DNA of 64,000 nt from RBG-16-66-20 sp036560705 (GCA_036560705.1 DATBQR010000054.1:35162-99161), one strand, 5' to 3'. Positions 1 through 9,566 are shown, counted from the first letter of the stretch. The notes: a model not told the origin generated them from the sequence alone. Translations and numbers: made by a program.

Positions 1-16
1 CCGTAACCTTCCGGTC

Positions 17-697
17 ATGGTCCTCGGCGCGCATGACGTTGCCGCCATCTGGTTGACGCTGCGGCTCGCCACGACGGCTACCGCGCTGCTGCTCCTCTTC
101 GGCACGCCGCTGGCGTGGTGGCTGGCGCGAACGCGCTCGTGGTTGAGAGGCCCCGTCGGCGCTCTCGTGGCGCTCCCCATCGTGCTGCCCCCGACGGTGC
201 TCGGGTTCTATCTTCTCGTAATGCTGGGACCGGCCGGTCCGGTTGGCGCGACCATGCGGGCGCTCGGGCTTGACCTGCTGCCGTTTACCTTCGCCGGCCT
301 CGTCATCGCCTCGGTGCTTTATTCAATACCGTTCGTCGTGCAGCCTCTGCAGTCGGCGTTCGAAGCGATCGGCGACCGTCCGATGGAGGCTGCCGCCACG
401 CTGCGCGCTAGCCCCCTGGATCGTTTCTTCACCGTGGTCCTGCCGCTCGCGCGGCCGGGAATTCTCAGCGCCATCATCCTCGGCTTCGCGCATACCCTGG
501 GCGAGTTCGGCGTCGTCCTGATGATCGGCGGAAACATTCCGGGCCAGACAAAGGTCCTCTCGGTCGCACTGTACGATCATGTCGAGGCTCTGGAGTACGC
601 GCCGGCGCACTGGATTGCCGGCGGCATGCTGCTGTTCTCCTTCGCGGTGCTCCTGCTCGTGTACGGCTGGGGCCGCGGCCCGCGGGTGGAGCTATGA
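17..697 (+). CDS. modB: Molybdate ABC transporter permease ModB
   Basis: Inner-membrane permease that passes molybdate (or tungstate) from the periplasmic binding protein ModA to the cytoplasm, driven by ModC. The 226-residue product is almost entirely hydrophobic segments. It carries the cytoplasmic coupling loop typical of binding-protein-dependent permeases, EAAATLRASPLDRFF, at about residues 126-140, followed by LPLARPGI. Length matches the family. The frame stays open to the left window edge, so the true start could be a few codons upstream; ATG 17 is the first visible. It overlaps modC by four bases (ATGA), so the two are translationally coupled. modA is not visible and may lie just left of the window. 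Confidence 0.93.
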   Translation: MVLGAHDVAAIWLTLRLATTATALLLLFGTPLAWWLARTRSWLRGPVGALVALPIVLPPTVLGFYLLVMLGPAGPVGATMRALGLDLLPFTFAGLVIASVLYSIPFVVQPLQSAFEAIGDRPMEAAATLRASPLDRFFTVVLPLARPGILSAIILGFAHTLGEFGVVLMIGGNIPGQTKVLSVALYDHVEALEYAPAHWIAGGMLLFSFAVLLLVYGWGRGPRVEL

Positions 698-1764
698 GCG
701 GTTTGCTTGCCCGGCTGAGGTTGCCGCGCAAGGAATTCACGCTCGACGTGGACCAGCAGATGCCCGGCCAGGGGATTACGGCTCTGTTCGGCGCTTCGGG
801 ATCCGGCAAGACAACCCTGCTTCGATGCATTGCGGGCCTCGAACGGGCTTCGCAAGGCGTCGTTTCGTTCGACGACGAACGCTGGCAGGACGAGTCGGCG
901 CGCATCTTCGTGCCGCCGCACCGGCGTGCCTGTGGCTACGTTTTCCAGGAGGCGAGCCTCTTTCCGCACCTGTCGGTTCGTCGCAATCTGGAGTACGGAG
1001 AGAAGCGCGTACCTGCCGGGCAAAAGCGCCAAGCTTTCGAGCAGACAGTTGAACTGCTCGGCATTGCGCCACTGCTTGCCCGGCGTACCGAAAACCTGTC
1101 TGGCGGTGAGCGGCAACGCGTTGCGATTGCGCGTGCCTTGCTTACCAGTCCACGTTTGTTGCTGATGGATGAACCGCTGGCGTCCGTCGACGTGAATCGC
1201 AAGGGAGAAATCCTGTACTACATCGAACGGCTGCGAGACGAGCTTCGCCTGCCGATTGTCTACGTAAGCCATGCGATCGACGAAGTCGTGCGCCTCGCGA
1301 ACAGAGTAATCGTGCTCGCAAACGGTCGCGTAACCGCCGCAGGCTCAGTGCAGGACACGATCGGACGGGACCACGGCGGCGCCGTGATCGAAGCGACGGT
1401 CGCTGCGCAGGACCTGAAAACGGGCCTCGCGCGCCTCTCCTTCACTGGCGGCGAACTGCTGGTGGCCGATGTGGATAGCCCAGTGGGCAAAACGCTGCGC
1501 GTGCGGCTGCGCGCGCGCGACGTGTCGATCGCGCTGGAACAGCCGCGCAACGTCAGCGTGCTCAACTGCCTGGCCGGGCGCATCGTCCAGATCAGCGCCG
1601 AACCCGGCTCCAGCGTCGACGTGCGCCTGGATGTCTCCGGCACGCCGGTCATCGCTCGCATCACGCGCCATTCCGCCGAACGGCTCGGTCTTACGGTCGG
1701 CAAGGAGGTCTGGGCGATGGTGAAGGCGGTCTCGCTCGACCGCCACAGCGTCGGCTATGCTTGA
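694..1764 (+). CDS. modC: Molybdate ABC transporter ATP-binding protein ModC
   Basis: Cytoplasmic ATPase that powers ModB. Walker A GASGSGKTT is at residues 33-41, the signature LSGGERQRVAIARA at about 133, and Walker B LLLMDEP follows. A switch histidine lies in VSHAIDE. The last ~70 residues form the molybdate-binding MOP/TOBE-type domain that separates ModC from other ATPases, and total length (356) fits. The start overlaps the modB stop. Downstream lies a DUF1330 gene and then moaA, so molybdate import sits directly beside cofactor synthesis. Confidence 0.94.
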   Translation: MSGLLARLRLPRKEFTLDVDQQMPGQGITALFGASGSGKTTLLRCIAGLERASQGVVSFDDERWQDESARIFVPPHRRACGYVFQEASLFPHLSVRRNLEYGEKRVPAGQKRQAFEQTVELLGIAPLLARRTENLSGGERQRVAIARALLTSPRLLLMDEPLASVDVNRKGEILYYIERLRDELRLPIVYVSHAIDEVVRLANRVIVLANGRVTAAGSVQDTIGRDHGGAVIEATVAAQDLKTGLARLSFTGGELLVADVDSPVGKTLRVRLRARDVSIALEQPRNVSVLNCLAGRIVQISAEPGSSVDVRLDVSGTPVIARITRHSAERLGLTVGKEVWAMVKAVSLDRHSVGYA

Positions 1765-1783
1765 CCAATTCCGAGGAGAAACC

Positions 1784-2071
1784 ATGCCCGCCTACGTGAT
1801 CGCCGAAGTGAACGTGACCGACCCGCAGCTCTACGACGAATACAAGAAGCTCGTGCCCGCAACCGTGGAGAAGTACGGCGGCCGCTTCGCGGTGCGCGGC
1901 GGCACGGTCGAATCCAAGGAAGGCGGCTGGAAGCCCGCGCGCATGGTGGTGCTGGAATTCCCCTCGATGGAAAAGGCGCGCGCCTGGTACCACTCGCCCG
2001 AATACGCGCCGGTACTCGCCATGCGCCTCAAGGCCGGCAGCGCGAAACTGATCCTCGTCGAAGGCGCCTAG
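1784..2071 (+). CDS. DUF1330 family protein
   Basis: Small soluble protein of 95 residues with the dimeric ferredoxin-like fold expected of DUF1330: it begins PAYVIAEVNVTDPQLYDEYKK and contains a conserved YGGRF and a YxxPEYAPV-like segment. Biochemical function of the family is not established. An ATG at 1757 inside the end of modC is in frame, but ATG 1784 is preceded by GAGGAG (1772-1777) at good spacing and fits the family's usual N-terminus. Same strand as modBC and probably co-transcribed; no evidence ties it to molybdate. Confidence 0.8.
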   Translation: MPAYVIAEVNVTDPQLYDEYKKLVPATVEKYGGRFAVRGGTVESKEGGWKPARMVVLEFPSMEKARAWYHSPEYAPVLAMRLKAGSAKLILVEGA

Positions 2072-2086
2072 GCTCTTGTTTTTGCA

Positions 2087-2156
2087 GGTTTAGCGGCCAT
2101 CTTCCCGGCAGAGGGAGGGGTCTTTCGCGCGCCCCCTCCTGTATCATCGCTAAACC
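2087..2156 (+). promoter_or_regulatory. Nested inverted repeat abutting the moaA start
   Basis: GGTTTAGCG (2087-2095) is exactly complementary to CGCTAAACC (2148-2156), which ends one base before the moaA ATG. Nested inside, GGAGGGG (2114-2120) pairs with CCCCTCC (2133-2139) around a 12-base loop. If transcribed from upstream it would fold into a long stem that masks the moaA start; as DNA it may be an operator. A Shine-Dalgarno sequence is not visible. It does not obviously match the known Moco riboswitch layout. Confidence 0.5.
2142..2147 (+). promoter_or_regulatory. -10-like element of moaA
   Basis: TATCAT lies ten bases before the moaA ATG with no ribosome binding site between, so transcription would begin about three bases before the start codon (leaderless mRNA). 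No convincing -35 was found. Confidence 0.4.
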
Positions 2157-2157
2157 C

Positions 2158-3232
<1,075 letters not shown>

Positions 3233-3243
<11 letters not shown>

Positions 3244-4081
3244 GGCAAAGATGCGCCGCCCGCTGCTGACGAACGCCGCCCGGCCCGCCACTTTCGAAGT
3301 CGAGGCCACCAACGAGCGCGGCGAAATGGTGCCGACCTCGATCGCCGGCGAGCATCCGCTCACGCTTTACCTCGACAAGCGGGAGCTCGTCACGCTGATG
3401 ACGCTCGGCCACGCGCCCGAGGCGCTCGCCATCGGCTTCCTGCGCAACCAGCGCCTCGTCGCCGGGATCGAGGACATCGATGCCGTGCAGGTGGACTGGG
3501 AGACGGACTCCGTCGCCGTCACCACCAACAAGAAATCCGATATCGAAAAAAAGACCGGCAAGAAAACCGTCACCACCGGCTGCGGCCAGGGCACGGTGTA
3601 CGGCGATCTCATGGAAGAGATCGACAGCGTCAGGCTGCGCGACGACGTGGCGCTCGAGGACGCGCAGCTTTTCGTGCTGCTGGAGAAGGTGCGCAGGCAC
3701 GAAACCATCTACAAGCAGGCCGGCGCGGTGCACGGCTGCGCCCTCGCCACGCGCGGGGGCGAGATCCTGATGTTCGTCGAGGATGTCGGCCGGCACAACG
3801 CGGTGGACGCCATCGCCGGCTTCATGTGGCTGGACGACATCGACGGTTCCGACAAGGTCTTCTACACCACCGGCAGGCTCACCTCGGAAATGGTGATCAA
3901 ATGCGCGCAGATGCGCATCCCGTTCCTGGTGTCGCGCTCGGGGCTGACGAACATGGGGCACCAGATCGCCGGGCGGGTCGGATTGACGATGATCGGGCGT
4001 GCCAGCGGCAGGCATTACCTGGCGTTCACCGGCAAGCAGCGGCTGAAGCTCACGGCGCCGCAACCGACGGCAATTGTCTAG
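3233..4081 (+). CDS. fdhD: Formate dehydrogenase sulfurtransferase FdhD
   Basis: Cytoplasmic sulfurtransferase that in E. coli passes sulfur from IscS to Mo-bis-MGD before insertion into formate dehydrogenase. Family features include EHPLTLYLD, MTLGHAPE, FVEDVGRHNAVDAI and SRSGLTNMG. Odd point: the loop that carries a CxxC pair in E. coli FdhD (C121/C124) reads TTGCGQGTVYGD here, so only the first cysteine is present. The start is TTG 3233 inside moaA or ATG 3251 just after its stop; neither has a clear ribosome site. No formate dehydrogenase genes lie in the window. Confidence 0.9.
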
Positions 4082-4116
4082 GGTAATTTCTCGTATTTTC
4101 GAACAGAGGAAACAAG

Positions 4117-5220
4117 ATGGATAGACGCTCATTTCTGCAAACAAGCGCGGCCGCCGCCGCGCTGCCCGTACTTTCCGCAATGCCGCGCATTTCGTTCGCG
4201 CAGCAGCTGCCGTTCAATCCGGTCATCGGCGAGTGGCGCACGTTCGAGGTCACCACGCGGGTGGAAATCCTCTTTCCCGCGGGCGTGAGCCGCGCCTGGG
4301 TACCCGTGCCCTCGGTCGACAGGAACTACCAGAAGCTGCTCGGCAACAGCTGGTCCGGCAACGCCGCCGCCCGGCTCGCCAGCGACGGCAAGTACGGCGC
4401 CCTGATGGTCGCCGCCGAATGGAGCCCGGCCGAGAAAACGCCGGTGCTCGAAGTCACCAGCAGGTTCGCCACCGTGAACCGCGCGGTCGATTTCACCAGC
4501 CACGATCCGGCGCTGCAGCTGGACGCGGCCGGCGTGCGCTTCCATACCGCGGCCACCGAGCTGATCCCGACCGACGGAATCGTGCGCGACACCGCGCGCA
4601 AGATCGTCAAGGGGAAGAAAACCGAGCTGGAGAAGGCGCGCGCCATCTACGAATGGGTCGTCGACAACACCGCCCGCGATCCGCAAGTTCGCGGCTGCGG
4701 CACCGGCGACATCAAGACGATGCTGGAGACGGGCAACCTCGGCGGCAAGTGCGCCGATCTCAACGCCCTCTACGTCGGGCTCGCCCGCTCGGCAGGGCTG
4801 CCCGCGCGCGACGTCTACGGCATCCGCGTGGTGAGGAGCGCGTTCGGCTACCGCAGCCTGGGCGCCGGCAGCGCCAGCATCACGCGCGCGCAGCACTGCC
4901 GAGCCGAGGTGTTCCTCACCGGCTACGGCTGGGTGCCGGTCGATCCCGCGGACGTGCGCAAGGTCGTTCTCGAGGAAAAGCAGAGCCCGATCACGCTCGC
5001 CGACCCGGTGGTGCCGCCGGTGCGCGCGAAACTCTTCGGCGCCTGGGAAATGAACTGGCTCGCCTACAACGAGGCGGCCGACGTGAAGCTGCCCGGCTCG
5101 AGCGGCGCGCCGGTCGGGTTCCTGATGTACCCGCAGGCCGAGAGCGACGGCAAGCGGCTGGACAGCCTCGACCCGGAAAATTTCAAGTACACCATCACCG
5201 CGCGCGAGATCAAGGCCTAG
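4117..5220 (+). CDS. Tat-exported transglutaminase-like protein
   Basis: A 367-residue exported protein. The N-terminus MDRRSFLQTSAAAAALPV is a twin-arginine (RRSFL) signal, with cleavage likely after SFAQ. The second half is a transglutaminase-like cysteine protease fold. The triad can be read as Cys212 (GGKCADLNAL), His260 (RAQHCRAEVF) and Asp276 (WVPVDPAD). The natural reaction and substrate are unknown; related proteins include peptidases and peptide N-glycanases. A gap of 35 bases follows fdhD and includes a GAGGAAAC ribosome site, so it is likely to have its own translation start. The next gene begins 13 bases later on the same strand. Confidence 0.85.
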   Translation: MDRRSFLQTSAAAAALPVLSAMPRISFAQQLPFNPVIGEWRTFEVTTRVEILFPAGVSRAWVPVPSVDRNYQKLLGNSWSGNAAARLASDGKYGALMVAAEWSPAEKTPVLEVTSRFATVNRAVDFTSHDPALQLDAAGVRFHTAATELIPTDGIVRDTARKIVKGKKTELEKARAIYEWVVDNTARDPQVRGCGTGDIKTMLETGNLGGKCADLNALYVGLARSAGLPARDVYGIRVVRSAFGYRSLGAGSASITRAQHCRAEVFLTGYGWVPVDPADVRKVVLEEKQSPITLADPVVPPVRAKLFGAWEMNWLAYNEAADVKLPGSSGAPVGFLMYPQAESDGKRLDSLDPENFKYTITAREIKA

Positions 5221-5233
5221 GAAACAGCCCCGC

Positions 5234-6163
5234 GTGCTGCCGCAGCTGTCCGCCTCGCAGGCCGCCGCCGCGCCCTGCGAGAGCGTGGCGGACTGGTGGC
5301 CGCGCCACCGCGCCATCGCCGCCGGGAACGCCGATCCCATTCACCAGGCCGTCATCGGCGGCTTCGTCGCCGACCGTGCCGGCTGGGCCTTCGCCTCGGG
5401 CTACCAGGCGGCGCTGCGCGCTCTTTTCCCGGACGCCCCCGCCGACCGCATCTGCGCGCTCTGCGTCACCGAAGCGGATGGCAATGCGCCGAAGGCCATC
5501 AAGAGCTCCTTGAAAAAGGCCGGCGGCGGGTGGCTGTTGAACGGATCCAAGCGCTGGACCACGCTCGGACCGGACGGCGCGCTTTTTTTCGTCGCGGCGC
5601 GCGACGAGGCCGCCTCCGCGCAGAGGCCGGCGATCAGGATCGTGCGGGTTTCATCCGGCGCTCCCGGATTGAAAATCCAGGTCATGCCGCAGACGAATTT
5701 CGTGCCCGAGGTCCCGCACGCGCAGCTGGAGTTCAAAAACCTGGGAATCGAAGAAACGGAAATTCTTCCCGGCGACGGCTACGACCAGTATGTGAAGCCG
5801 TTCCGCACCGTGGAAGACATCCACGTCCAGGCCGCCCTGCTCTCCTACCTCATGCGCGAGGGGCAGCGCCTGTCGTGGCCGCAGGGCTGGCTGGAGCGCC
5901 TGTCCGCGCTGCTGGCCGCGATGGGAAAACTCGCCGACATGCCCCCTGCGCACGCCGAGACGCACATCGCGCTCGCCGGCGCGCTGGCGATCAGCGGCGG
6001 GTTGATCGCTGAAACGGAGCCTTTCTGGGAAGCCGCGGCCGGCGATCCTGCCGCGGCACGCTGGAAACGCGACCGTGAACTGCTGAAGGTGGCGGGCAGC
6101 GCGCGCGAGCAGCGTACCCGGCGCGCCTGGGAAAACCTCAGGCGGCCTGCGCCTGCCGGTTAG
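5234..6163 (+). CDS. Acyl-CoA dehydrogenase-like protein, divergent
   Basis: A 309-residue protein whose middle region (CVTEADGNAPKAIKS...GGWLLNGSKRWTTLG) looks like the flavin-binding beta domain of acyl-CoA dehydrogenases. It is shorter than the usual ~380 residues: the N-terminal helical domain is short, and the classical catalytic glutamate cannot be placed with confidence. The start is GTG 5234, a few bases after the transglutaminase-like gene. It may be a non-catalytic or specialised relative. The pairing with a Tat-exported transglutaminase is of unknown meaning. It converges with the MFS gene, the two 3' ends overlapping by 26 bases. Confidence 0.65.
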   Translation: MLPQLSASQAAAAPCESVADWWPRHRAIAAGNADPIHQAVIGGFVADRAGWAFASGYQAALRALFPDAPADRICALCVTEADGNAPKAIKSSLKKAGGGWLLNGSKRWTTLGPDGALFFVAARDEAASAQRPAIRIVRVSSGAPGLKIQVMPQTNFVPEVPHAQLEFKNLGIEETEILPGDGYDQYVKPFRTVEDIHVQAALLSYLMREGQRLSWPQGWLERLSALLAAMGKLADMPPAHAETHIALAGALAISGGLIAETEPFWEAAAGDPAAARWKRDRELLKVAGSAREQRTRRAWENLRRPAPAG

Positions 6164-7343
6164 AGAGTTCTTCCCTGTGCGCGGCCAGCTCGGCGCTCGA
6201 CGGGAAGAACCAGGAAGCGACGAACACGCCGCCGGCGAGCGCCGCCAGCACCAGGAAAACGTTGCTGAAGCCGCCTTCGGTCCGGTGCAGCGTGGCGATC
6301 ATGGGCGCGGCGACCGAGGCGACCCCGAGCGAGACGACGTAGCGCACGCCGAGCACGCGCGCGCGGTACTCGTCGGCCACGTACTTGCCGACGATGGCGT
6401 CGTTCAGCGGGATCTGGCCGAATACCGCCAGCATCATCAGCAGCGCCGCGCCGAGCATCGCCCAGCCCTGCAGGTTCGCCGCGAAGTAGAGCATCGGGAT
6501 CTGCACCAGGCCGACGGCGATCATCAGGCGGCGCAGTTCGAAGCGGTCGATGAGCGCGCCCATCAGCACCTGGGCGAACGCGGCCATCGTGTACACGCCC
6601 GCCACCAGCAGCCCGATGCCGAAGTTGGTCTGCGTCAGCGCCGAGAGCCGCTCGTCGAACAATTTCGGCATCGAGATGGTGGTCGAGTTGAAGATGATGC
6701 CGCCGCAGGCGGTCGCGATCAGCATGATGGCGAAGATGCGCGACATCATGCGCGCATCGACGTGCAAGCCCAGCGACTTGGCCGTCTTTTTCACTTTTCC
6801 GGGGTCTTTTACAAGAATTAAAAATAAAATCCCTGCAAAAACACACACCGCACCCGGCACGAAGAAGGCCGCGCGCCAGCCGGCCACGTCCGCCAGCGCC
6901 CCGGTGAGCAGCGCGGCCGTCGCCAGGCCGAGATTCCCCCAGAGGCCGTTCCAGCCCAGCGCGCTCCCCATTTTCTCGCTGCTCGTCACCAGCATCGCGA
7001 TGCCGACCGGATGGTAGATCGCGGCGAACATGCCGGTGACGATCAGGCCGGCCGCGATCTGCAGGGAATTCTGCGCAAAGCCGGTGACAAAAAGGGAAAT
7101 GCCCATGCCGAAGAAATACAGCGCCAGGACCTTGTAGCGGCCCCAGCGATCGGCCAGCCAGCCGGCCGGAATGGCGAATCCGCCGAACGCGACCGCGCCC
7201 CAGAAGGTCAGCTTGATGACATCCGAATAGTCCTGGTTCCAGTCCCGCACGAGCAGCACGGCCGCCGTCGGAAAGACCAGCATCGCCAGGTGGTCGAGCA
7301 GGTGCCCGAGGTTGAGAAAGGGGACCAGCCAGCGGTTCTTCAT
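6138..7343 (-). CDS. Major facilitator superfamily transporter
   Basis: Inner-membrane transporter of about 401 residues with roughly twelve hydrophobic segments. The loop between helices 2 and 3 carries a recognisable MFS motif A variant (GWLADRWGRYKV). Substrate cannot be told from the sequence. ATG 7343 (MKNRWLVPFL) is taken as the start; ATG 7355 and TTG 7352 are in-frame alternatives near a GGAG at about 7357-7360. It is divergent from the ccm operon, whose first ATG is 64 bases away. A markedly AT-rich patch at 6786-6848 encodes a basic segment between helices. Confidence 0.85.
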   Translation of the reverse strand: MKNRWLVPFLNLGHLLDHLAMLVFPTAAVLLVRDWNQDYSDVIKLTFWGAVAFGGFAIPAGWLADRWGRYKVLALYFFGMGISLFVTGFAQNSLQIAAGLIVTGMFAAIYHPVGIAMLVTSSEKMGSALGWNGLWGNLGLATAALLTGALADVAGWRAAFFVPGAVCVFAGILFLILVKDPGKVKKTAKSLGLHVDARMMSRIFAIMLIATACGGIIFNSTTISMPKLFDERLSALTQTNFGIGLLVAGVYTMAAFAQVLMGALIDRFELRRLMIAVGLVQIPMLYFAANLQGWAMLGAALLMMLAVFGQIPLNDAIVGKYVADEYRARVLGVRYVVSLGVASVAAPMIATLHRTEGGFSNVFLVLAALAGGVFVASWFFPSSAELAAHREELSNRQAQAA

Positions 7344-7394
7344 GAGCCGCAACATACTCCTTTTCGCACGGCCGGGCTTTTGCTGTTTCGCAAG

Positions 7395-7400
7395 TAAAAT
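7395..7400 (+). promoter_or_regulatory. -10-like element of ccmA
   Basis: TAAAAT seven bases before the ccmA ATG, with no Shine-Dalgarno sequence in between and no good -35. It fits the recurring leaderless pattern of this window. Confidence 0.3.
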
Positions 7401-7407
7401 CAGCGGC

Positions 7408-8013
7408 ATGCTTGAGACCAGCGCACTCGCCTGCGAGCGCGGCGGGCAACGCCTGTTTTCCGACCTCGGCTTCGCCCTGGCGCCGGGCGGCCTGCTGCGC
7501 GTGCACGGCGCCAACGGCGCCGGCAAAACGACGCTGCTGCGGATTCTCTCCGGGCTGACGCGCCCCGCGGCCGGCAGCGTGCGCTGGCACGGCAAGGAAG
7601 TCGACGACGACTATCGGGCGGAGATGCTGTTCCTTGGACATGCCCCCGCGCTGAAAGCCGAATTGACCGTGATTGAAAACCTGGAATTCTCGGCGCAGCT
7701 CTCGGGCTTGAAAAATTCCGACTGCGGGAAAGCCCTTCAACAGCTCGGCATCGAACGGCTCGCCGGCCTGCCGGCCTCCTATCTCTCGCAAGGCCAGCAA
7801 CGGCGGGCCGCCCTCGCCCGGCTCGCGCTTGCCGCGCACGTTCCGCTGTGGCTGCTCGACGAGCCGTTCGCGGCGCTGGACGACGGGGCGATCGGGCGGG
7901 TGAGCGCGCTTTGCGCCGCCCATCTCGCTGCCGGCGGCATGCTGGTGCTGACTTCGCACCAGGATGTGCCCGTCGCGGCGCCAACAACGCAGACCGTCGA
8001 ACTCGAGGGCTGA
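7408..8013 (+). CDS. ccmA: Haem exporter ATP-binding protein CcmA
   Basis: ATPase of the CcmABCD complex, which uses ATP to release haem-loaded CcmE during cytochrome c maturation. Walker A is GANGAGKTT, the signature YLSQGQQRRAALARL, and Walker B WLLDEPFAALDD. The length of 201 residues is normal. ATG 7408 is chosen because the family begins with a short strand before RGGQRLF; the frame extends upstream to 7312, but that region lies inside the divergent MFS gene. It is first of nine ccm genes read without real gaps. Confidence 0.93.
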   Translation: MLETSALACERGGQRLFSDLGFALAPGGLLRVHGANGAGKTTLLRILSGLTRPAAGSVRWHGKEVDDDYRAEMLFLGHAPALKAELTVIENLEFSAQLSGLKNSDCGKALQQLGIERLAGLPASYLSQGQQRRAALARLALAAHVPLWLLDEPFAALDDGAIGRVSALCAAHLAAGGMLVLTSHQDVPVAAPTTQTVELEG

Positions 8014-8018
8014 GCGCC

Positions 8019-8684
8019 GTGCACGGATTCGCTTTGATCGTCCGCCGCGACCTGCGCCTCGCGCTGCGCCGCAAGGGCGACGTGCTGAACGTGCTGGTGT
8101 TCTTCCTCGTCGTCGCCAGCCTGTTCCCGCTCGGTGTCGGCCCCGAGCCGGACCAGCTGCGCGCCATGGCGGCGGGCGTGGCGTGGGTCGCCGCGCTGCT
8201 CGCCGCGGTGATTTCGCTGCCGCGCCTCTTCGCCGCCGACCTCGCCGACGGCACGCTGGAGCAACTGCTGCTCTCGCCGCAGCCCCTGGCGGTCGTCGTG
8301 CTGGCGAAAATCGCGGCGCACTGGCTGTGCACCGGGCTGCCGCTCGCGCTGGTCGCGCCGCTGATCGGCCTGCAATACGGGCTGCCCGCGGACGCGCTGG
8401 CCATCCTGCTCGCTTCGCTGCTGCTCGGCACGCCGGTGCTCAGCCTGCTCGGCGCCGCCGGCGCGGCGCTCACCCTGGGCGTGCGCGGCGCCGGCGCGCT
8501 GGCCGGCCTGCTGCTCCTGCCGCTGTACGTGCCCGCTCTGGTTTTCGGCGCGGGCGCGGTGACGGCAGCGATGAGCGGTCTCGATCCCTCGGCGTACCTG
8601 GCGCTGCTCGGCGCGCTTCTTGCGGTATCCTCGCTGGTCGGCCCCTGGGCCGCGTGCGCCGCGCTTCGGATCGCACTCGATTGA
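8019..8684 (+). CDS. ccmB: Haem exporter permease CcmB
   Basis: Membrane subunit that pairs with CcmA. It has six predicted hydrophobic segments in 221 residues, begins with a basic cytoplasmic segment (RRDLRLALRRKGD) and contains the family stretch DLADGTLEQLLLSP. The start is GTG 8019, five bases after the ccmA stop. It lies in the ccmABCDEFGHI operon. Confidence 0.92.
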   Translation: MHGFALIVRRDLRLALRRKGDVLNVLVFFLVVASLFPLGVGPEPDQLRAMAAGVAWVAALLAAVISLPRLFAADLADGTLEQLLLSPQPLAVVVLAKIAAHWLCTGLPLALVAPLIGLQYGLPADALAILLASLLLGTPVLSLLGAAGAALTLGVRGAGALAGLLLLPLYVPALVFGAGAVTAAMSGLDPSAYLALLGALLAVSSLVGPWAACAALRIALD

Positions 8685-8697
8685 TGAATTCCGGCAG

Positions 8698-9435
8698 ATG
8701 AAACCCGACTTGTTCCGCTACGCCGCCCCGCAGGCATTTTTTCCCGTCGCCGGGAAACTGATCCCGTGGTTTTCGGTCCTAGCTGGCGTGCTCGCGCTCA
8801 TCGGTCTTTACATTGCGTTTTTCGTCGCGCCCACCGACTTCCAGCAGGGCGAGGCGTACCGCATCATCTTCATCCACGTGCCCGCCGCCTGGATGTCCAT
8901 GTTCATCTACCTGGTGATGGCGGGCTGGGCCGGCATGGGCCTCGCGCTGAACACGCGGCTCTCGGGCATGATGGCCTCGGCGCTGGCGCCCACCGGCGCG
9001 ATGTTCACCTTCATCGCTCTGTGGAGCGGCGCGCTGTGGGGAAAGCCCACCTGGGGCACCTACTGGGTGTGGGATGCGCGGCTCACCTCGGAGCTGATCC
9101 TGCTGTTCCTCTACCTCGGCTTCATCGCGCTCAAGGGCGCGATCGCCGATCCGGTGCGCGCCGACCGCGCCGGAGCGGTGCTGGCGCTGCTCGGCGCGGT
9201 GAACGTGCCGATCATCTACTTCTCGGTACAGTGGTGGAACACGCTGCACCAGGGATCGTCGATCAACCTGATGGCCGCGCCGACGATGGCGGCGACCATG
9301 CTCGCCGGCATGCTGGTGATGGCGCTGGCGGCATGGATGTACGGCGTCGCCGCCACGCTCGCGCGCCTGCGCAACATCATCCTCGAGCGCGAGCGCGACG
9401 CCGACTGGGTTCGGCTGCAGAGGTCGGCGGCGTGA
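8698..9435 (+). CDS. ccmC: Haem lyase subunit CcmC
   Basis: Membrane protein that attaches haem to CcmE. It has the tryptophan-rich WWD-type haem-handling motif WGTYWVWDARLTSEL and the histidine-bearing loops FIHVPAAW and WWNTLHQGSS. The 245-residue chain has six transmembrane segments. ATG 8698 was chosen because upstream in-frame codons lie within ccmB. The ccmC stop overlaps the ccmD GTG. Confidence 0.94.
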   Translation: MKPDLFRYAAPQAFFPVAGKLIPWFSVLAGVLALIGLYIAFFVAPTDFQQGEAYRIIFIHVPAAWMSMFIYLVMAGWAGMGLALNTRLSGMMASALAPTGAMFTFIALWSGALWGKPTWGTYWVWDARLTSELILLFLYLGFIALKGAIADPVRADRAGAVLALLGAVNVPIIYFSVQWWNTLHQGSSINLMAAPTMAATMLAGMLVMALAAWMYGVAATLARLRNIILERERDADWVRLQRSAA

Positions 9436-9566
9436 ACTGGGGCGGCGTGAACGAGTTCCTCGCGATGGGAGGCTACGGCTTCTATGTTTGGGGTTCGTAC
9501 GGGGTCGCCGCCCTGTGTATTTTTCTGGAAATTTTCTTTCTGAGAAGCAAAAGACAAAAATCATGA
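9432..9566 (+). CDS. ccmD: Haem exporter small subunit CcmD
   Basis: A 44-residue single-span membrane peptide, easily missed. GTG 9432 overlaps the ccmC stop (GTGA), and its own TGA overlaps the ccmE ATG (ATGA). The product has the family layout: a short N-terminal segment with FLAMGGYGFYVWGSYG, one hydrophobic helix and a basic tail RSKRQKS. CcmD stabilises CcmC-CcmE and is needed to release holo-CcmE. The coding end (9520-9564) is strikingly AT-rich compared with its neighbours. Confidence 0.88.
   Translation: MNWGGVNEFLAMGGYGFYVWGSYGVAALCIFLEIFFLRSKRQKS

Noticed and set aside
2087..2156. Moco riboswitch upstream of moaA
   Set aside because: The region is only ~70 bases and shows simple nested stems; the multi-helix layout of the known Moco RNA could not be recognised. 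Kept as an unexplained inverted repeat.
5234..6163. Pseudogene call for the acyl-CoA-dehydrogenase-like gene
   Set aside because: The frame is intact from start to stop with normal codon use, so it is short rather than visibly broken.
4117..7343. A new biosynthetic cluster made of transglutaminase, acyl-CoA-dehydrogenase-like protein and MFS transporter
   Set aside because: The MFS gene is convergent and nothing else links the three; there is no ligase, carrier or precursor peptide gene nearby.
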